A DNA stretch of 64,000 nucleotides from Candidatus Kryptoniota bacterium (GCA_024641705.1 JAHECO010000017.1:1-64000), one strand, 5' to 3'; shown: positions 9,218 to 18,668, counted from the first letter of the stretch. Translations and numbers: made by a program. Notes: generated from the sequence alone by a model not told the origin.

Positions 9218-10033
9218 ATGGCTGAGAAAACAAAAGTAAAGGCAGTCACGACCCGGACTATAATCGAGTCGAAGAAGACCGGCGAAAAAATAGCCGCGCT
9301 GACAGCTTACGATGCCATCACGGCACGCATCCTGGACGAGGGGGGAGTGGATATCATTCTTGTCGGCGACTCCCTCTCGAATGTGTTCCAGGGCAATGAC
9401 ACTACCATTCCGGTTACGCTCGACGAGATGATCTATCATGCGAAGATCGTTGTCAGGGCGGTGAAGCGGGCGCTGGTCGTCGTCGACATGCCGTTCATGA
9501 GTTATCAGGTCGACACGCAGGAGACTCTCGGGAACGCCGGGCGCATTCTCAAAGCGACCGGTGCGAGCGCGGTCAAAGTGGAAGGCGGGAAAGCCATCGT
9601 CGAGTCGGTCCGCCGCATGACCGAGATAGGAATCCCGGTTATGGGCCATCTGGGGCTCACGCCGCAGTCGATAAACAAGTTCGGCGGCTACAGGCCGCGT
9701 GGGGAAGACAAGGAGGAAGCCGCCGCCATCATTTCCGATGCCAAGCTTCTGGAAGCGGCAGGGGTCTTCGCGATAGTCCTTGAGAAAATACCGGCGGCGC
9801 TCGCCGCGAAGGTTACCAAATCGGTGAAGGTGCCGACGATAGGGATCGGGGCGGGTCCGCACTGTGATGGTCAGATTCTCGTTTATGCCGATATGCTTGG
9901 ACTTACACAGGAGTTTAAACCTCGCTTCGTCCGTCACTATGCCAACGTCGCGGAAGAAATGCACAACGCATTCTTGCATTATGTCGATGACGTGAAGAGG
10001 GGTAAGTTCCCGTCGAAGGAAGAGAGCTACTAG
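9218..10033 (+). CDS. panB: 3-methyl-2-oxobutanoate hydroxymethyltransferase (ketopantoate hydroxymethyltransferase)
   Basis: First committed step of pantothenate (vitamin B5) synthesis, using methylene-tetrahydrofolate. 271 residues with '[20 protein letters not shown]', the metal-binding '[16 protein letters not shown]', '[13 protein letters not shown]', '[14 protein letters not shown]', '[19 protein letters not shown]' and '[20 protein letters not shown]', all in family order. A strong AAAGGAGGG lies upstream of the ATG. It ends the long plus-strand run; the following ~250 bases hold no convincing gene. Confidence 0.95.
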   Translation: MAEKTKVKAVTTRTIIESKKTGEKIAALTAYDAITARILDEGGVDIILVGDSLSNVFQGNDTTIPVTLDEMIYHAKIVVRAVKRALVVVDMPFMSYQVDTQETLGNAGRILKATGASAVKVEGGKAIVESVRRMTEIGIPVMGHLGLTPQSINKFGGYRPRGEDKEEAAAIISDAKLLEAAGVFAIVLEKIPAALAAKVTKSVKVPTIGIGAGPHCDGQILVYADMLGLTQEFKPRFVRHYANVAEEMHNAFLHYVDDVKRGKFPSKEESY

Positions 10034-10286
10034 AACGGCGCGGGGGCTTTACGCGCATTTCTTCCTTGCCAGTCTTGATTATGTGATACCCACCGTTTAA
10101 TGTTGTGTATGCTTTAAGATGCTCTTCCGAGTATCTCCAAAGCGGAGTTGTGTCGTGCATAATCGGGCTAAAGGTGGATCCGGGGATAACGCTTTGTCAT
10201 GAGTTAGCTCCAATGAATGTCGGATCTTGCGGCCTGCCTGATGTTTGGCTGATGTCTAAGATTGATCGAAGCAAGGGGGATAAGAA
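10034..10286. other. Intergenic stretch with a possible gene remnant
   Basis: No convincing gene. On the minus strand, about 10053-10160 reads 'MHDTTPLWRYSEEHLK' followed by 'AYTTLNGGYHIIKTGK', which looks protein-like but runs antisense into panB with no stop. It may be a fragment of a lost gene; I do not recognise the family. No clear terminator or promoter was found. Confidence 0.25.
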
Positions 10287-11267
10287 ATGAAACACGGTAG
10301 AAATGTTGGCCTGAGTGGGGTACTGATGGCGCTTGTCGCCACGCTCATGTGTACCATGAATATTTCGTACTCGCAACAAATGGCTCCAGTTCTCGATCAA
10401 GGTAAGGATTCACTACCTGATCCGATTGTGTCCTTGTCGATAGGAAACAAGTTCATATTTGACGGTTGGTGGCACATTGATGGAGGCGTAGGAGACGGCC
10501 GCTGGTTATTTACTGAGGAGATCACAGGCGATTCGGTGGTCAACAATCTGACTTACGCTGTTGTGAGAAGACACCCAAGTTTTGCCTCTCTCAGGATACC
10601 GACTAATTCCATCGATTCACGCAATGATACAATAATTCTTAGAAGATGTGATGGGCACAAGTTCTACGAATATCGACCGCCATTGGACTCAGAACTCCTA
10701 CTCGTCGACTTTGACGATTCAACAGGTGTCGAGTACCCCCACTATGGACCGATCATGTCACGTCAATTTGAACCTGTCCTGAATGACACGGCGTTGGTAA
10801 TTAAGGTTTTTGTTTTCTATCAAGAGACGATGCTGAACAGATTTTACGCATCGAGATTTGGATTTGAGGGCTACCACGCCACGTCGGGAGTGATGAACGC
10901 AAACACCGACCTTATCGGGGCGGTCATAGACAACGTCGTCTATGGAGATACGAGTCTCTTTGACAGCATTCGGACCGGCATCGGTGAGCTTCCCGAAATT
11001 CCTACCACATACCGACTCTATCAAAACTTTCCCAACCCGTTCAATCCTTCGACAAAAATTCGGTATGAAATATCTCAGCGGGGGAGAGTGACTGTAAAGA
11101 TCTTCGATATGCTTGGAAGAGAAGTGGCATCACTCGTTGACAATATGAAGGAGGCGGGTAGCTATGAGGTTGAATGGGATGCCAGTCGATTTGCTAGCGG
11201 AATGTATTTCTGTGTGATCAGGTCCGGGTGGTTCACGCAAATGAGGAAGATGATACTTTTGAAATAG
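10287..11267 (+). CDS. Secreted protein with type IX-like C-terminal sorting domain
   Basis: A 326-residue exported protein. It begins with a signal peptide ('LMALVATLMCTMNISYSQQ'), has a ~215-residue central region I do not recognise, and ends in a ~85-residue domain with 'YQNFPNPFNPSTKIRYEI', 'VTVKIFDMLGREVASLVD' and 'ASRFASGMYFCVIRS', closing with 'MRKMILLK'. This is the Por/T9SS type A sorting domain pattern, very common in Ignavibacteria and relatives; in the T9SS it directs transport across the outer membrane. A second protein with the same tail lies at 19249-20040. The start ATG follows GGGGGATAAGAA. Confidence 0.8.
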   Translation: MKHGRNVGLSGVLMALVATLMCTMNISYSQQMAPVLDQGKDSLPDPIVSLSIGNKFIFDGWWHIDGGVGDGRWLFTEEITGDSVVNNLTYAVVRRHPSFASLRIPTNSIDSRNDTIILRRCDGHKFYEYRPPLDSELLLVDFDDSTGVEYPHYGPIMSRQFEPVLNDTALVIKVFVFYQETMLNRFYASRFGFEGYHATSGVMNANTDLIGAVIDNVVYGDTSLFDSIRTGIGELPEIPTTYRLYQNFPNPFNPSTKIRYEISQRGRVTVKIFDMLGREVASLVDNMKEAGSYEVEWDASRFASGMYFCVIRSGWFTQMRKMILLK

Positions 11268-11414
11268 CCTGACCGGAAGCCGGTATTTGACGTAACTGGG
11301 GCTGCCCATTGGGGACACGGGAAGTCTTGCATTATCCGTGGCGTGCCCATAATATGTTGAGAAGAGGACACTGAGAAGTGCCGAATAGTGGTGCCACGAA
11401 CAAAGGTGCGCGTC

Positions 11415-11960
11415 ATGGGAAATTGTATTAACCATCCAAACAGAAAAGCACTATCGATATGCCACGGCTGCGGCAAGCCTTACTGCGAAGAATGCCTTGA
11501 CGAAGGGAAGGAATTCTACTACTGTAAGACCACCGCCTGTCAGGAATTGCTGAGGAAGGAATCGCCGGCCGGTGGCCTCCCGCCGCGGGTCAATTGCCCG
11601 AACTGTTCCAGCGAGCTTAAGCTTTCGGATGAAGACAGGGTTTCGCGCAAGTTCCGCTGTCCGGAGTGCGAAGCGCTCGTCGATTTCGGCACCAATCCGC
11701 CGATGATACTGGAACGAAAGAACTACACCGAGGTTTTCTCGTCCAAGAACCAGGGAGACATCGCGCTGCTGAAGTCCGTCCTCGACGACGCGGATATCGA
11801 CTACTACGTCGTGGGGGAGGACTTCCTGGCGACATACCCGCTGATTGAGCCGGCGAAATTCTTCGTGCTCGACGACCAGGTTGATGAGGCCAGGGAAATC
11901 CTCAAACAGTTCAGCGCCAATATATTCGGGGTTTCCAAGCGAAACGAAATCGGTGAATGA
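11415..11960 (+). CDS. Zinc-finger/zinc-ribbon protein with DUF2007-like C-terminal domain
   Basis: A 181-residue protein with three parts. Residues ~1-45 form a B-box-like zinc finger ('CINHPNRKALSICHGCGKPY', then 'CEECLDEG' and further Cys). Residues ~60-95 form a zinc ribbon ('CPNCSSELKLSDED', 'KFRCPECEALVDFG'). The C-terminal part ('SSKNQGDIALLKSVLDDADI', 'FFVLDDQVDEAREILKQF') resembles the DUF2007 'putative signal transducing' domain. I start at the ATG at 11415 because AAAGGTG lies 6 bases before it, though the frame opens at 11388. Function unknown. Confidence 0.75.
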   Translation: MGNCINHPNRKALSICHGCGKPYCEECLDEGKEFYYCKTTACQELLRKESPAGGLPPRVNCPNCSSELKLSDEDRVSRKFRCPECEALVDFGTNPPMILERKNYTEVFSSKNQGDIALLKSVLDDADIDYYVVGEDFLATYPLIEPAKFFVLDDQVDEAREILKQFSANIFGVSKRNEIGE

Positions 11961-12062
11961 GGTTTCACCACCCCTGTCGATGTCGCGACTGCGAGTTTTG
12001 TTTTCCGAAGAGAGATGCGGCGGCCATTCAGTTCTGGCGTCCGTACAACAGGCAAGGTAACT

Positions 12063-13331
12063 ATGCTGAACCGGGGCACGAGTTTGCCTGAACGAAAGAG
12101 TGCCGGCTTCCGCGATCTGGCGGTTTCTCCACGCTTCATGCTTGCCGTCCTCTTGTTGGGCGCGGTAGCCGCCGCATTCCTGTTGCAGATATTCAAGCAG
12201 CAGAACATCTACTTCGGGAACAAGCTGATGATCGGCAACGACTTCACTAGCTTCTACGGGGCGGCAGTTTCAGTTCGTCACGGCTACAACCCGTACTCGG
12301 TTAACAGCTATGTCACGCCGCCTATACCTGCCTTCCTGGTTGTCCCATTCACTTTTCTAAACCTGATCCTCGCGATCAAGATTGAGCTGCTGGTGACGTT
12401 GGCTTCGGTGGGCGGTGCGCTATACCTCATCCACCGGGCATTCAATCCGCATCAAGGGCCGGACCGGTACTCTGCCTTGCTCGAGATGGCGGTGATCATT
12501 TGCTTCAGCTATCCCGTTTTCTCGCTGGTCGAAAGGGGAAACATCGACGGACTTGTGCTGCTCTTGCTTAGCGTCTTTCTGTTCAGTTTGGAGAAGTCCG
12601 AAAGGATAGCTGGAATTGTCCTTGCAGTTGCCATCTCGTTGAAAATATATCCTATCATAGTATTTCTTCCCCTGGCTGCCTTCAGACGTTGGAAGACACT
12701 TGTGTATGCGGGCTCCACACTTGTCGTGCTGTTCCTTCTCATGCCGCATCTATGGGTCGACTTTCTGTCGAACCGCGTGCTTCAACGACTTTCCTATTTT
12801 TATCCCGGCGGATGGAATATCAGCCTCGCCAGTACGCTTTACGGGGCGGGGTATTTCTTGGACACTTCGATAGTCAGGGACTCTGCCCATCAGGTCGCGC
12901 ATTTCCTCGGAAGAACAAGCCTCTACATATATGTGTTGCTTCTTATACTCATGTTCGCTGCAGACTTCTTGAAGAAAAAGGAGAGCCGGGAGCGGATTTG
13001 TGCGAGTATACTAATGTATTTCCCGTTCATGCTCTCGGTCCCGGGCCTGTCCCATCAATACGAGCTTGTGTCAGTATTGGCCATGATTCCTGCGATAGAC
13101 TGGTATTGGACGAGGTCCAGGGAAATTGCGGTTCAAATGATCCTGCTTTTCATCACGCTTGGAATTGCAGCCAGCCAGTTTGAAGCTGCCGCGATCTGGA
13201 AACTAACCGGGGCAGGTTTTCTTAAATATGTCCCCGGTCTGGGGCTGTTCTGCATCATGCTGGGGGCAGTGCTGTTCAAGTCTCTGGAGGCACTCCGGTC
13301 GCCCGGCGAGGGGGTACGGGAACCTGCGTGA
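12063..13331 (+). CDS. GT87-like (DUF2029) polytopic membrane glycosyltransferase
   Basis: A 422-residue protein with about ten hydrophobic segments. The early acidic loop 'MIGNDFTSFYGAAVSVRHGY' followed by 'NPYSV' is typical of GT-C mannosyltransferases of family GT87/DUF2029, as are 'YPVFSLVERGNIDGLVLLLL' and 'AVAISLKIYPIIVFLPLAAF'. Such enzymes use polyprenyl-phosphate sugars on the outer face of the inner membrane. I start at the ATG at 12063 (AAGGTAACT upstream) although the frame opens at 12015. Substrate unknown; it is isolated from other glycan genes here. Confidence 0.7.
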   Translation: MLNRGTSLPERKSAGFRDLAVSPRFMLAVLLLGAVAAAFLLQIFKQQNIYFGNKLMIGNDFTSFYGAAVSVRHGYNPYSVNSYVTPPIPAFLVVPFTFLNLILAIKIELLVTLASVGGALYLIHRAFNPHQGPDRYSALLEMAVIICFSYPVFSLVERGNIDGLVLLLLSVFLFSLEKSERIAGIVLAVAISLKIYPIIVFLPLAAFRRWKTLVYAGSTLVVLFLLMPHLWVDFLSNRVLQRLSYFYPGGWNISLASTLYGAGYFLDTSIVRDSAHQVAHFLGRTSLYIYVLLLILMFAADFLKKKESRERICASILMYFPFMLSVPGLSHQYELVSVLAMIPAIDWYWTRSREIAVQMILLFITLGIAASQFEAAAIWKLTGAGFLKYVPGLGLFCIMLGAVLFKSLEALRSPGEGVREPA

Positions 13332-13358
13332 CCTTTTGCACTCGCCGCCGGCGAAAGC

Positions 13359-13387
13359 TTGACATTCACTACACGCCGGGCTAAATT
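13359..13387 (+). promoter_or_regulatory. Likely sigma-70-type promoter for cspA
   Basis: TTGACA at 13359-13364 and TAAATT at 13382-13387 are separated by 17 bp. The next gene is cspA at 13656, so a transcript from here would carry a leader of about 260 bases, as is usual for cold-shock mRNAs. Inferred from sequence match only. Confidence 0.5.
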
Positions 13388-13655
13388 ACTTCAAAATTTG
13401 CACAGTATGAGCGCTGACATATCGATGAAAGGCGTTGTACCAAAGGCGCCCACCCAGTTATTTCAAGGAATTGTACGTCAAATCGCGGGGAATCCCGAAA
13501 CCAATCGATTTCTATCAGATCTTTTTATTTGTTCACTCAGGTTAACAGGAGGCGGGTCGTATGCGGTAAAAACGGCCGGCAAAATTGAATTATGCCCGTG
13601 ACCTGCCTGAGTTGCCGGTCGTTGGAGCTGCTGACTTATTTGGAGGAGGTATTAC
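13388..13655 (+). other. Long untranslated leader upstream of cspA
   Basis: This stretch lies between the likely promoter and cspA. A short frame through it (13359-13601) has no ribosome site or recognisable product, so I read it as non-coding. It ends with a very strong GGAGGAGGT just before the ATG. A thermosensing leader is known for cspA in other bacteria; it is only inferred here. Confidence 0.4.
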
Positions 13656-13859
13656 ATGCCAAACGGTAAAGTGAAATGGTTCGATGGAAAAAAAGGTTTC
13701 GGTTTCATCGAACAGGATAATGGCGAAGATGTCTTCGTCCATTACAGCGATATAAAGAGCGACAAGCAGTACAAAACCCTCGACAAAGGGACCGAAGTCG
13801 AGTTTGAGATAGTGGAAGGCGCCAGAGGTCTGAAAGCCGTCAACGTCACCGCAAAATAG
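13656..13859 (+). CDS. cspA: Cold-shock domain protein
   Basis: A 67-residue single cold-shock domain that binds single-stranded RNA and DNA and acts as an RNA chaperone. It has both RNA-binding motifs: RNP1 'KGFGFIEQD' and RNP2 'DVFVHYSDI', and begins with the usual '[11 protein letters not shown]'. The ribosome site GGAGGAGGT is close to ideal. It is monocistronic: a long leader precedes it and a strong intrinsic terminator follows 23 bases after the stop. Which csp paralogue this is cannot be told. Confidence 0.95.
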   Translation: MPNGKVKWFDGKKGFGFIEQDNGEDVFVHYSDIKSDKQYKTLDKGTEVEFEIVEGARGLKAVNVTAK

Positions 13860-13881
13860 ACTTGCAGACCGAGTTCTATTA

Positions 13882-13926
13882 AAAACCCAATGTCGGAAGG
13901 ATTTCACGGCATTGGGTTTTATATTA
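13882..13926 (+). terminator. Intrinsic terminator after cspA
   Basis: A perfect 11-bp stem, AAAACCCAATG at 13882-13892 with CATTGGGTTTT at 13910-13920, and a 17-base loop. The stem ends in a T-run on the plus strand; the other strand also has flanking T residues. Confidence 0.85.
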
Positions 13927-13944
13927 TACTATTGAGGAATAAAG

Positions 13945-14376
13945 ATGAGTTTTGAATTTAAGCCCAAAGACATCGAAAGCATCGGTTCTGTGCTGAAAAC
14001 CAAGCCCGTAAAACAGGGCAACTTCTACCGGTTCGATCTCTTTGACAGCAAATCCAAACGTAAGCTAGCCATAGAAATTTACCCTTCTCTCAAGACCGGC
14101 AAACGCAAAGGAAATCTTATCTCTGTCTACACGATTAACTCCCATCTCCAGCTTCATCAGTGCACGGGCTACCTTGCTTCCGATATGCTCGGAGAAGTCA
14201 CCTTCTACTCCGAAGCGGACGGGAAGATCAGCGGGTTGATCGTCGAGCGGGAAGCGGGCTGCTCCTTGTACGCCAACGTCGACAAGAGCGTCCTGTCGGG
14301 GGACTTCACCCGGCTCGGACCCGAGGTCATGCTCAGCAGCATCGCCCTTTCTCTCGCGGAGACAAGCATTAAGTGA
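13945..14376 (+). CDS. Conserved hypothetical protein upstream of ybeY
   Basis: A soluble 143-residue protein with no signal peptide or membrane segment. It begins 'MSFEFKPKDIESIGSVLKTK' and contains 'RFDLFDSKSKRKLAIEIYPS' and 'LQLHQCTGYLASDMLGEVTF'. I do not recognise the family. Its TGA stop overlaps the GTG start of ybeY by four bases (GTGA), so the two are translationally coupled, which hints at a link with RNA processing or translation, but that is inference from position. Confidence 0.7.
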   Translation: MSFEFKPKDIESIGSVLKTKPVKQGNFYRFDLFDSKSKRKLAIEIYPSLKTGKRKGNLISVYTINSHLQLHQCTGYLASDMLGEVTFYSEADGKISGLIVEREAGCSLYANVDKSVLSGDFTRLGPEVMLSSIALSLAETSIK

Positions 14377-14807
14377 AAGTCAACCTGTTCGTCAACCATA
14401 CCCTCGCACCGAAATTCGAGCGCGGCAGAATCAGTGCATTCGTCCGCGGCATCGTTCGCGATGAGAAGAAGAATGCCGATAGTATAAATGTTGTGCTGGT
14501 CGACGACGACTACCTGCTCGATGTGAACAAAAAATTCTTAAACCACAATTACAGGACCGACGTCATATCGTTCGATCTCAACTCGGGCAGCGATATCGAG
14601 GGGGAGATTTACGTCAGCGTGGATCGAGCGCGCGTGCAGGCAAGGAGATATAAGGTACCGGTCAGCAGAGAAGTCTTGAGATTGATCGTGCACGGAGTTC
14701 TCCATCTCACGGGGTGGGAAGACAGGACGCGCTCGGAAAAGTTGCGCATGAGAAAACGCGAAAACGTGTTCATTGAGCGGTTTTTCGCGGCGAATGCGAG
14801 GCGATAG
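14373..14807 (+). CDS. ybeY: Endoribonuclease YbeY (rRNA maturation factor)
   Basis: Zinc-dependent single-strand endoribonuclease needed for 16S rRNA 3'-end maturation. The 144-residue protein has the metal site 'LIVHGVLHLTGWEDRT': two His are present and the third ligand position, His in many YbeY proteins, is Asp here, a form also common in Bacteroidetes. 'LNHNYRTDVISFDL' is the other family signature. The GTG start overlaps the preceding stop. It is in the same run as smg and topA. Confidence 0.93.
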   Translation: MKVNLFVNHTLAPKFERGRISAFVRGIVRDEKKNADSINVVLVDDDYLLDVNKKFLNHNYRTDVISFDLNSGSDIEGEIYVSVDRARVQARRYKVPVSREVLRLIVHGVLHLTGWEDRTRSEKLRMRKRENVFIERFFAANARR

Positions 14808-14857
14808 CTTGACTTTGGAGTTTTTCAACATATATTTGTGTTGAGGATACAGAGGAG

Positions 14858-15313
14858 ATGCAGGAAAAAATCATCGAACTGATTGTCGTACTCATGAGGG
14901 AGATACGCCAGGCCAAGGACATCTCTAAAGTCGACGTCTCTAAACTTACCGAGAGCGGCTACAGCCAGACCGAAATCTCTACGGCGCTGAGCTGGATCTA
15001 CGACAAGATGAACGTGCGCGAACCGCTGAAGCGTGTAAACGGCGCGCGCGCAAGGTCATACAGGATATTCCATGAGGCGGAACGCCAGATAATGACGAAG
15101 GAAGCACGCGGATTTCTGATCGAGATGTACGAGCTCGGACTCATCGACCAACTCGATATGGAGAACATAATCGAGCGATCGCTAATGTCGGGATCCAATC
15201 TCGTGGACCGGGACGAAGTGAAGTCTATCGTCGCCGGTGTCTTCTTCGAGTACAATACTCCCGGTAAGCCGGGAAGCAGAATTATGTTGAACAGCTCCGA
15301 TACCATAAACTGA
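14858..15313 (+). CDS. smg: Smg family protein (DUF494)
   Basis: A 151-residue protein of the Smg/DUF494 family: 'QEKIIELIVVLMREIRQAKD', 'LTESGYSQTEISTALSWIYD' and 'ARGFLIEMYELGLIDQLDME', with mostly helical sequence. The molecular role of Smg is not established. In several bacteria it lies beside topA or dprA, and here topA follows after 41 bases, which supports the call. Confidence 0.85.
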   Translation: MQEKIIELIVVLMREIRQAKDISKVDVSKLTESGYSQTEISTALSWIYDKMNVREPLKRVNGARARSYRIFHEAERQIMTKEARGFLIEMYELGLIDQLDMENIIERSLMSGSNLVDRDEVKSIVAGVFFEYNTPGKPGSRIMLNSSDTIN

Positions 15314-15354
15314 ACCATCCGCTTATTCTTTAAAAAGATTGGCAGAATTCTGAA

Positions 15355-17742
15355 ATGGCAAAAAAACTCGTAATTGTCGAATCGCCATCCAAAGCAAAGA
15401 CTATAAACAGATACCTCGGAAACGATTTCGTGGTCGAAGCCTCGGTCGGGCATATAAAGGATCTGCCGAAGAGCAAGCTCGGCGTAGATGTGGAGAAGGG
15501 CTTCGAGCCCGAATACAAGACGATCCGCGGCAAGAGTGACGTCATAAAGAAACTGAAGGACCTTTCCGAAAAGGCGCAGCAGGTCTACATCGCGACCGAC
15601 CCGGACCGCGAGGGCGAAGCTATCGCCCAGCACATCGCGGATGAGCTCAAACAGACCTCCGACAAAGTATATCGCGTGCTTTTCACCGAAATCACGCAAT
15701 CCGGCATTTCCAAGGCCATGGAGAAACCCCTGAAAATCGACTCCCACCTGGTCTATGCACAGCAGGCACGGCGGGTTATGGACAGGCTCGTCGGCTACAA
15801 AGTCAGCCCGCTGATCTGGAAGGCCGTTTACCCGGGTCTTTCGGCGGGAAGGGTGCAGTCGGTGGCCCTCAAACTCGTCTGCGAACGGGAGAGCGAAATC
15901 AGCGGGTTCACGGCAATAGAGTACTGGTCGGTGCTGGGAAAATTCCGGACCGAGCGGGAAGAGGAATTCGAGGCCAAGCTGTACTCCATCTCGGGAAAGG
16001 ATCTCAGGGACCCGCAGGGGAGCGCAAACGCGAAGGGGCGCTCAAAGAAAGAGTTTTTCATCGGGAGCCAGGAGGAAGCGGAAAAGTTCGTAGCGGAGAT
16101 AAAGACCGCGAAATTCGCGATAAGCTCAATCCAGCGGAAGGAGCAGAAGAGGAATCCGGCCCCTCCGTTCATTACGAGCACCTTGCAGCAGGCAGCCTCG
16201 ACGCGACTCGGCTTTTCGCCGAAACGGACGATGATGCTTGCCCAACAGCTCTACGAGGGTGTGGAACTCGGTCCCGAAGGCCGCGTCGGCCTCATCACAT
16301 ATATGAGGACCGACTCGACGCGCATCAGCACCGAGGCGCTCGACGCGGCAAGGAATTACATCAGGACGGAATTCGGCAACGACTTTCTCCCGAAAGAAGC
16401 CAGGCATTTCAAGAAGGCAAAGGCCTCGCAGGACGCTCACGAAGCAATTCGCCCGGCCCACATGGAGTATCGGCCGGAGGACATAAAGAAACATCTTCCG
16501 AGAGAGATGTTCCTTCTATATGATCTGATATGGAAGAGGTTCATAGCTTCACAGATGAACCCTGCGGTATACGACCAGATCACCGTTTCTATCGAAGGCG
16601 TTCCCGCCTCGGCGACGAACGGGGAGAGCTTCACCTTCAGGGCCACAGACTCGCATGTTAAGTTCGCCGGATTCCTGCAGATTTACGACATCACGGCCGA
16701 AGACGCGGACATGTCGAAACCCGACGAGGACGAGGACGAACTTCAGAAATTCAAACTACCCGCGACGTTGAAGGAGGGGGAGCCGGTCAACCTCAACGAC
16801 CTCCTGACCCGTCAGCATTTTACCAAGCCGCCTGCACGTTTCACCGAGAGCAGCCTCGTCAAAGAGCTGGAATCGCTGGGTATCGGACGTCCGTCGACCT
16901 ATTCCTCAATCGTGTCCACGATCGAGGACAGGGGATACGTGGAGCTGAGGGAAAGAAGGTTGTTCGCGACCGACCTCGGGATGAACGTAAACAAGATTCT
17001 GTCGGCTAACCTCCCCGAGTTCTTCGACGTGAAGTTCACGGCGGAGATGGAGTCTGAGCTGGATGAGATTGCCAGCGGAGGGAAGAAGTACCTCGATGTC
17101 ATGAAGGACTTCTACCACCCGTTCGACACGGCGGTAAAGAAAGTCGAAGGGAAGATCGAAGAGATCAAATCGACGGTCGACGGGCAGCAGGTCGCCTGTG
17201 ACGTGTGCGGCTCGCCGATGGTCATCAAGTGGAGCCGGCGCGGAAGGTTCCTGGCGTGCAGCAAGTACCCGGAGTGCAAGAACACGAAACCGATCGACGC
17301 GCACGACGACAACAACCGTCCAACCGGCGACAAGTGCCCGGAGTGCGGGAACGATCTTATATACAAGAACAGCAGGTTCGGCAAGTTCATAGGATGTTCT
17401 AACTATCCGAACTGCAAATACACGAAGAGCATCACTACGGGCGTCAAGTGCCCGGAATGCGGAAAGGGCGAGCTCGCGCAGCGTTTCACGCGTAAAAAGA
17501 GGATCTTTTATGGCTGCACGAACTACCCGAAGTGTCATTATGCAACATGGGACAAGCCGGTGAACATTCCCTGTCCTCTCGGAGATTCGCCGTTCATTCT
17601 CTCGAAATACACGAAGACGAAGGGCAATTACTACAAGTGCCCGAAGTGCGAGAGCGAATTCTCCCCGGAAGAGGCCCAGGCGGAAGCCAAATCGGATGCC
17701 ACTGAAAACACAGGTGGAAAGGTCGAAGTTGCAGCGAAGTGA
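15355..17742 (+). CDS. topA: DNA topoisomerase I (type IA)
   Basis: Relaxes negative supercoils by single-strand passage. 795 residues: N-terminal TOPRIM ('LVIVESPSKAKTINRYLG', acidic 'ATDPDREGEAIAQHIA'), the gate domains with the catalytic Tyr in 'GLITYMRTDSTRIS', and the conserved 'SLVKELESLGIGRPSTYSSI'. The C-terminus has three four-Cys zinc ribbons (for example 'CPECGNDLIYKNSRFGKF'), plus a fourth, less regular Cys cluster near the end. The tail is Ala/Glu rich. Its stop overlaps the xerC start by four bases. Confidence 0.97.
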   Translation: MAKKLVIVESPSKAKTINRYLGNDFVVEASVGHIKDLPKSKLGVDVEKGFEPEYKTIRGKSDVIKKLKDLSEKAQQVYIATDPDREGEAIAQHIADELKQTSDKVYRVLFTEITQSGISKAMEKPLKIDSHLVYAQQARRVMDRLVGYKVSPLIWKAVYPGLSAGRVQSVALKLVCERESEISGFTAIEYWSVLGKFRTEREEEFEAKLYSISGKDLRDPQGSANAKGRSKKEFFIGSQEEAEKFVAEIKTAKFAISSIQRKEQKRNPAPPFITSTLQQAASTRLGFSPKRTMMLAQQLYEGVELGPEGRVGLITYMRTDSTRISTEALDAARNYIRTEFGNDFLPKEARHFKKAKASQDAHEAIRPAHMEYRPEDIKKHLPREMFLLYDLIWKRFIASQMNPAVYDQITVSIEGVPASATNGESFTFRATDSHVKFAGFLQIYDITAEDADMSKPDEDEDELQKFKLPATLKEGEPVNLNDLLTRQHFTKPPARFTESSLVKELESLGIGRPSTYSSIVSTIEDRGYVELRERRLFATDLGMNVNKILSANLPEFFDVKFTAEMESELDEIASGGKKYLDVMKDFYHPFDTAVKKVEGKIEEIKSTVDGQQVACDVCGSPMVIKWSRRGRFLACSKYPECKNTKPIDAHDDNNRPTGDKCPECGNDLIYKNSRFGKFIGCSNYPNCKYTKSITTGVKCPECGKGELAQRFTRKKRIFYGCTNYPKCHYATWDKPVNIPCPLGDSPFILSKYTKTKGNYYKCPKCESEFSPEEAQAEAKSDATENTGGKVEVAAK

Positions 17743-18668
17743 GTCAAACCGTCCGTGAGTTTGTAGATTCTTTCCTCGATTACCTGAGGAAGGAAAAAAA
17801 CGCATCGGAGAAGACTCTCGTTACCTACGAGCAGTCTCTCAGGGAATTCAATAACTTCTTGTTTGAACACTCCGGAGGGAAGGAGCTGTCGCTCGCTGCC
17901 CTCTCGGAGGGAGAAAGCGTGCGAGCTTTCCTCGTCGAGCTCGACAAGCGCGGGAACGACAGGCGGACGGTGCGAAAGAAACTTTCCAGCATAAGGTCGT
18001 TCGCGAGGTACCTGGTGAAATTCGAGTATCTCGACCGCGATTTCACCGCCTTCATCAGCACACCCAAAGCTCAGAAGCCGATCCCTGTCTTCGTCGAGGA
18101 GGAAGGCATTGAGCGGATCCTTAGGATGCCGCTGAATTCGCCGGCGGATTTCCGCGACAAGGCGATCCTCGAGCTACTTTACGGAACCGGCATGCGCGTC
18201 AGCGAGCTGTGCGGTCTCGACTTCGGAGACATAGATTTCGATGGTCGCGTCGTAACAGTCCTCGGCAAGAGAAGGAAGCAGAGGATGATACCGGTGATCG
18301 ACAGGGCTGTCGAGGCGGTGCGCGGCTATCTTAAAGTGAGGGACAATATCTCCGCACGCAGGGCGGACGAACATGCCCTGTTCATTTCTTCGAACGGGAA
18401 GAGGATTATCCGCGCCTCGGTCTACCGTGTCGTCGCGAGGCGGATCGGCCAGGTATCGGGTGTCGAGAGGAAAGGGCCGCATACTCTGCGGCATTCCTTC
18501 GCGACGCATCTCCTCAACCACGGCGCCGACCTGGAGGCCGTGAGGCAGCTCCTCGGGCACGAGAGCCTTTCAACGACGCAGGTCTACACGCATCTGTCGA
18601 TCGAACAACTGAAGAAGGTTTACAGGAATGCACATCCACGGGCAGGCACACAGAAGTCAGGGCGCTGA
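17739..18668 (+). CDS. xerC: Tyrosine recombinase XerC/XerD family
   Basis: Site-specific recombinase that resolves chromosome dimers at dif. 309 residues with an N-terminal SAM-like DNA-binding domain ('FLDYLRKEKNASEKTLVTYE') and a catalytic domain showing the full set: Arg in 'LLYGTGMRVSELCGL', Lys in 'VLGKRRKQRMIPV', His-x-x-Arg in 'HTLRHSFATHLLNHG', His in 'QLLGHESLSTTQ' and the nucleophile Tyr in 'VYTHLS'. The ending 'YRNAHPRA' is typical of Xer proteins. GTG start overlaps the topA stop. The next gene is hpf, a pairing common in this phylum group. XerC versus XerD cannot be fixed from this alone. Confidence 0.92.
   Translation: MSQTVREFVDSFLDYLRKEKNASEKTLVTYEQSLREFNNFLFEHSGGKELSLAALSEGESVRAFLVELDKRGNDRRTVRKKLSSIRSFARYLVKFEYLDRDFTAFISTPKAQKPIPVFVEEEGIERILRMPLNSPADFRDKAILELLYGTGMRVSELCGLDFGDIDFDGRVVTVLGKRRKQRMIPVIDRAVEAVRGYLKVRDNISARRADEHALFISSNGKRIIRASVYRVVARRIGQVSGVERKGPHTLRHSFATHLLNHGADLEAVRQLLGHESLSTTQVYTHLSIEQLKKVYRNAHPRAGTQKSGR

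Noticed and set aside
13359..13601. 80-codon frame upstream of cspA
   Set aside because: Begins inside the likely promoter, has no ribosome site and looks non-coding.
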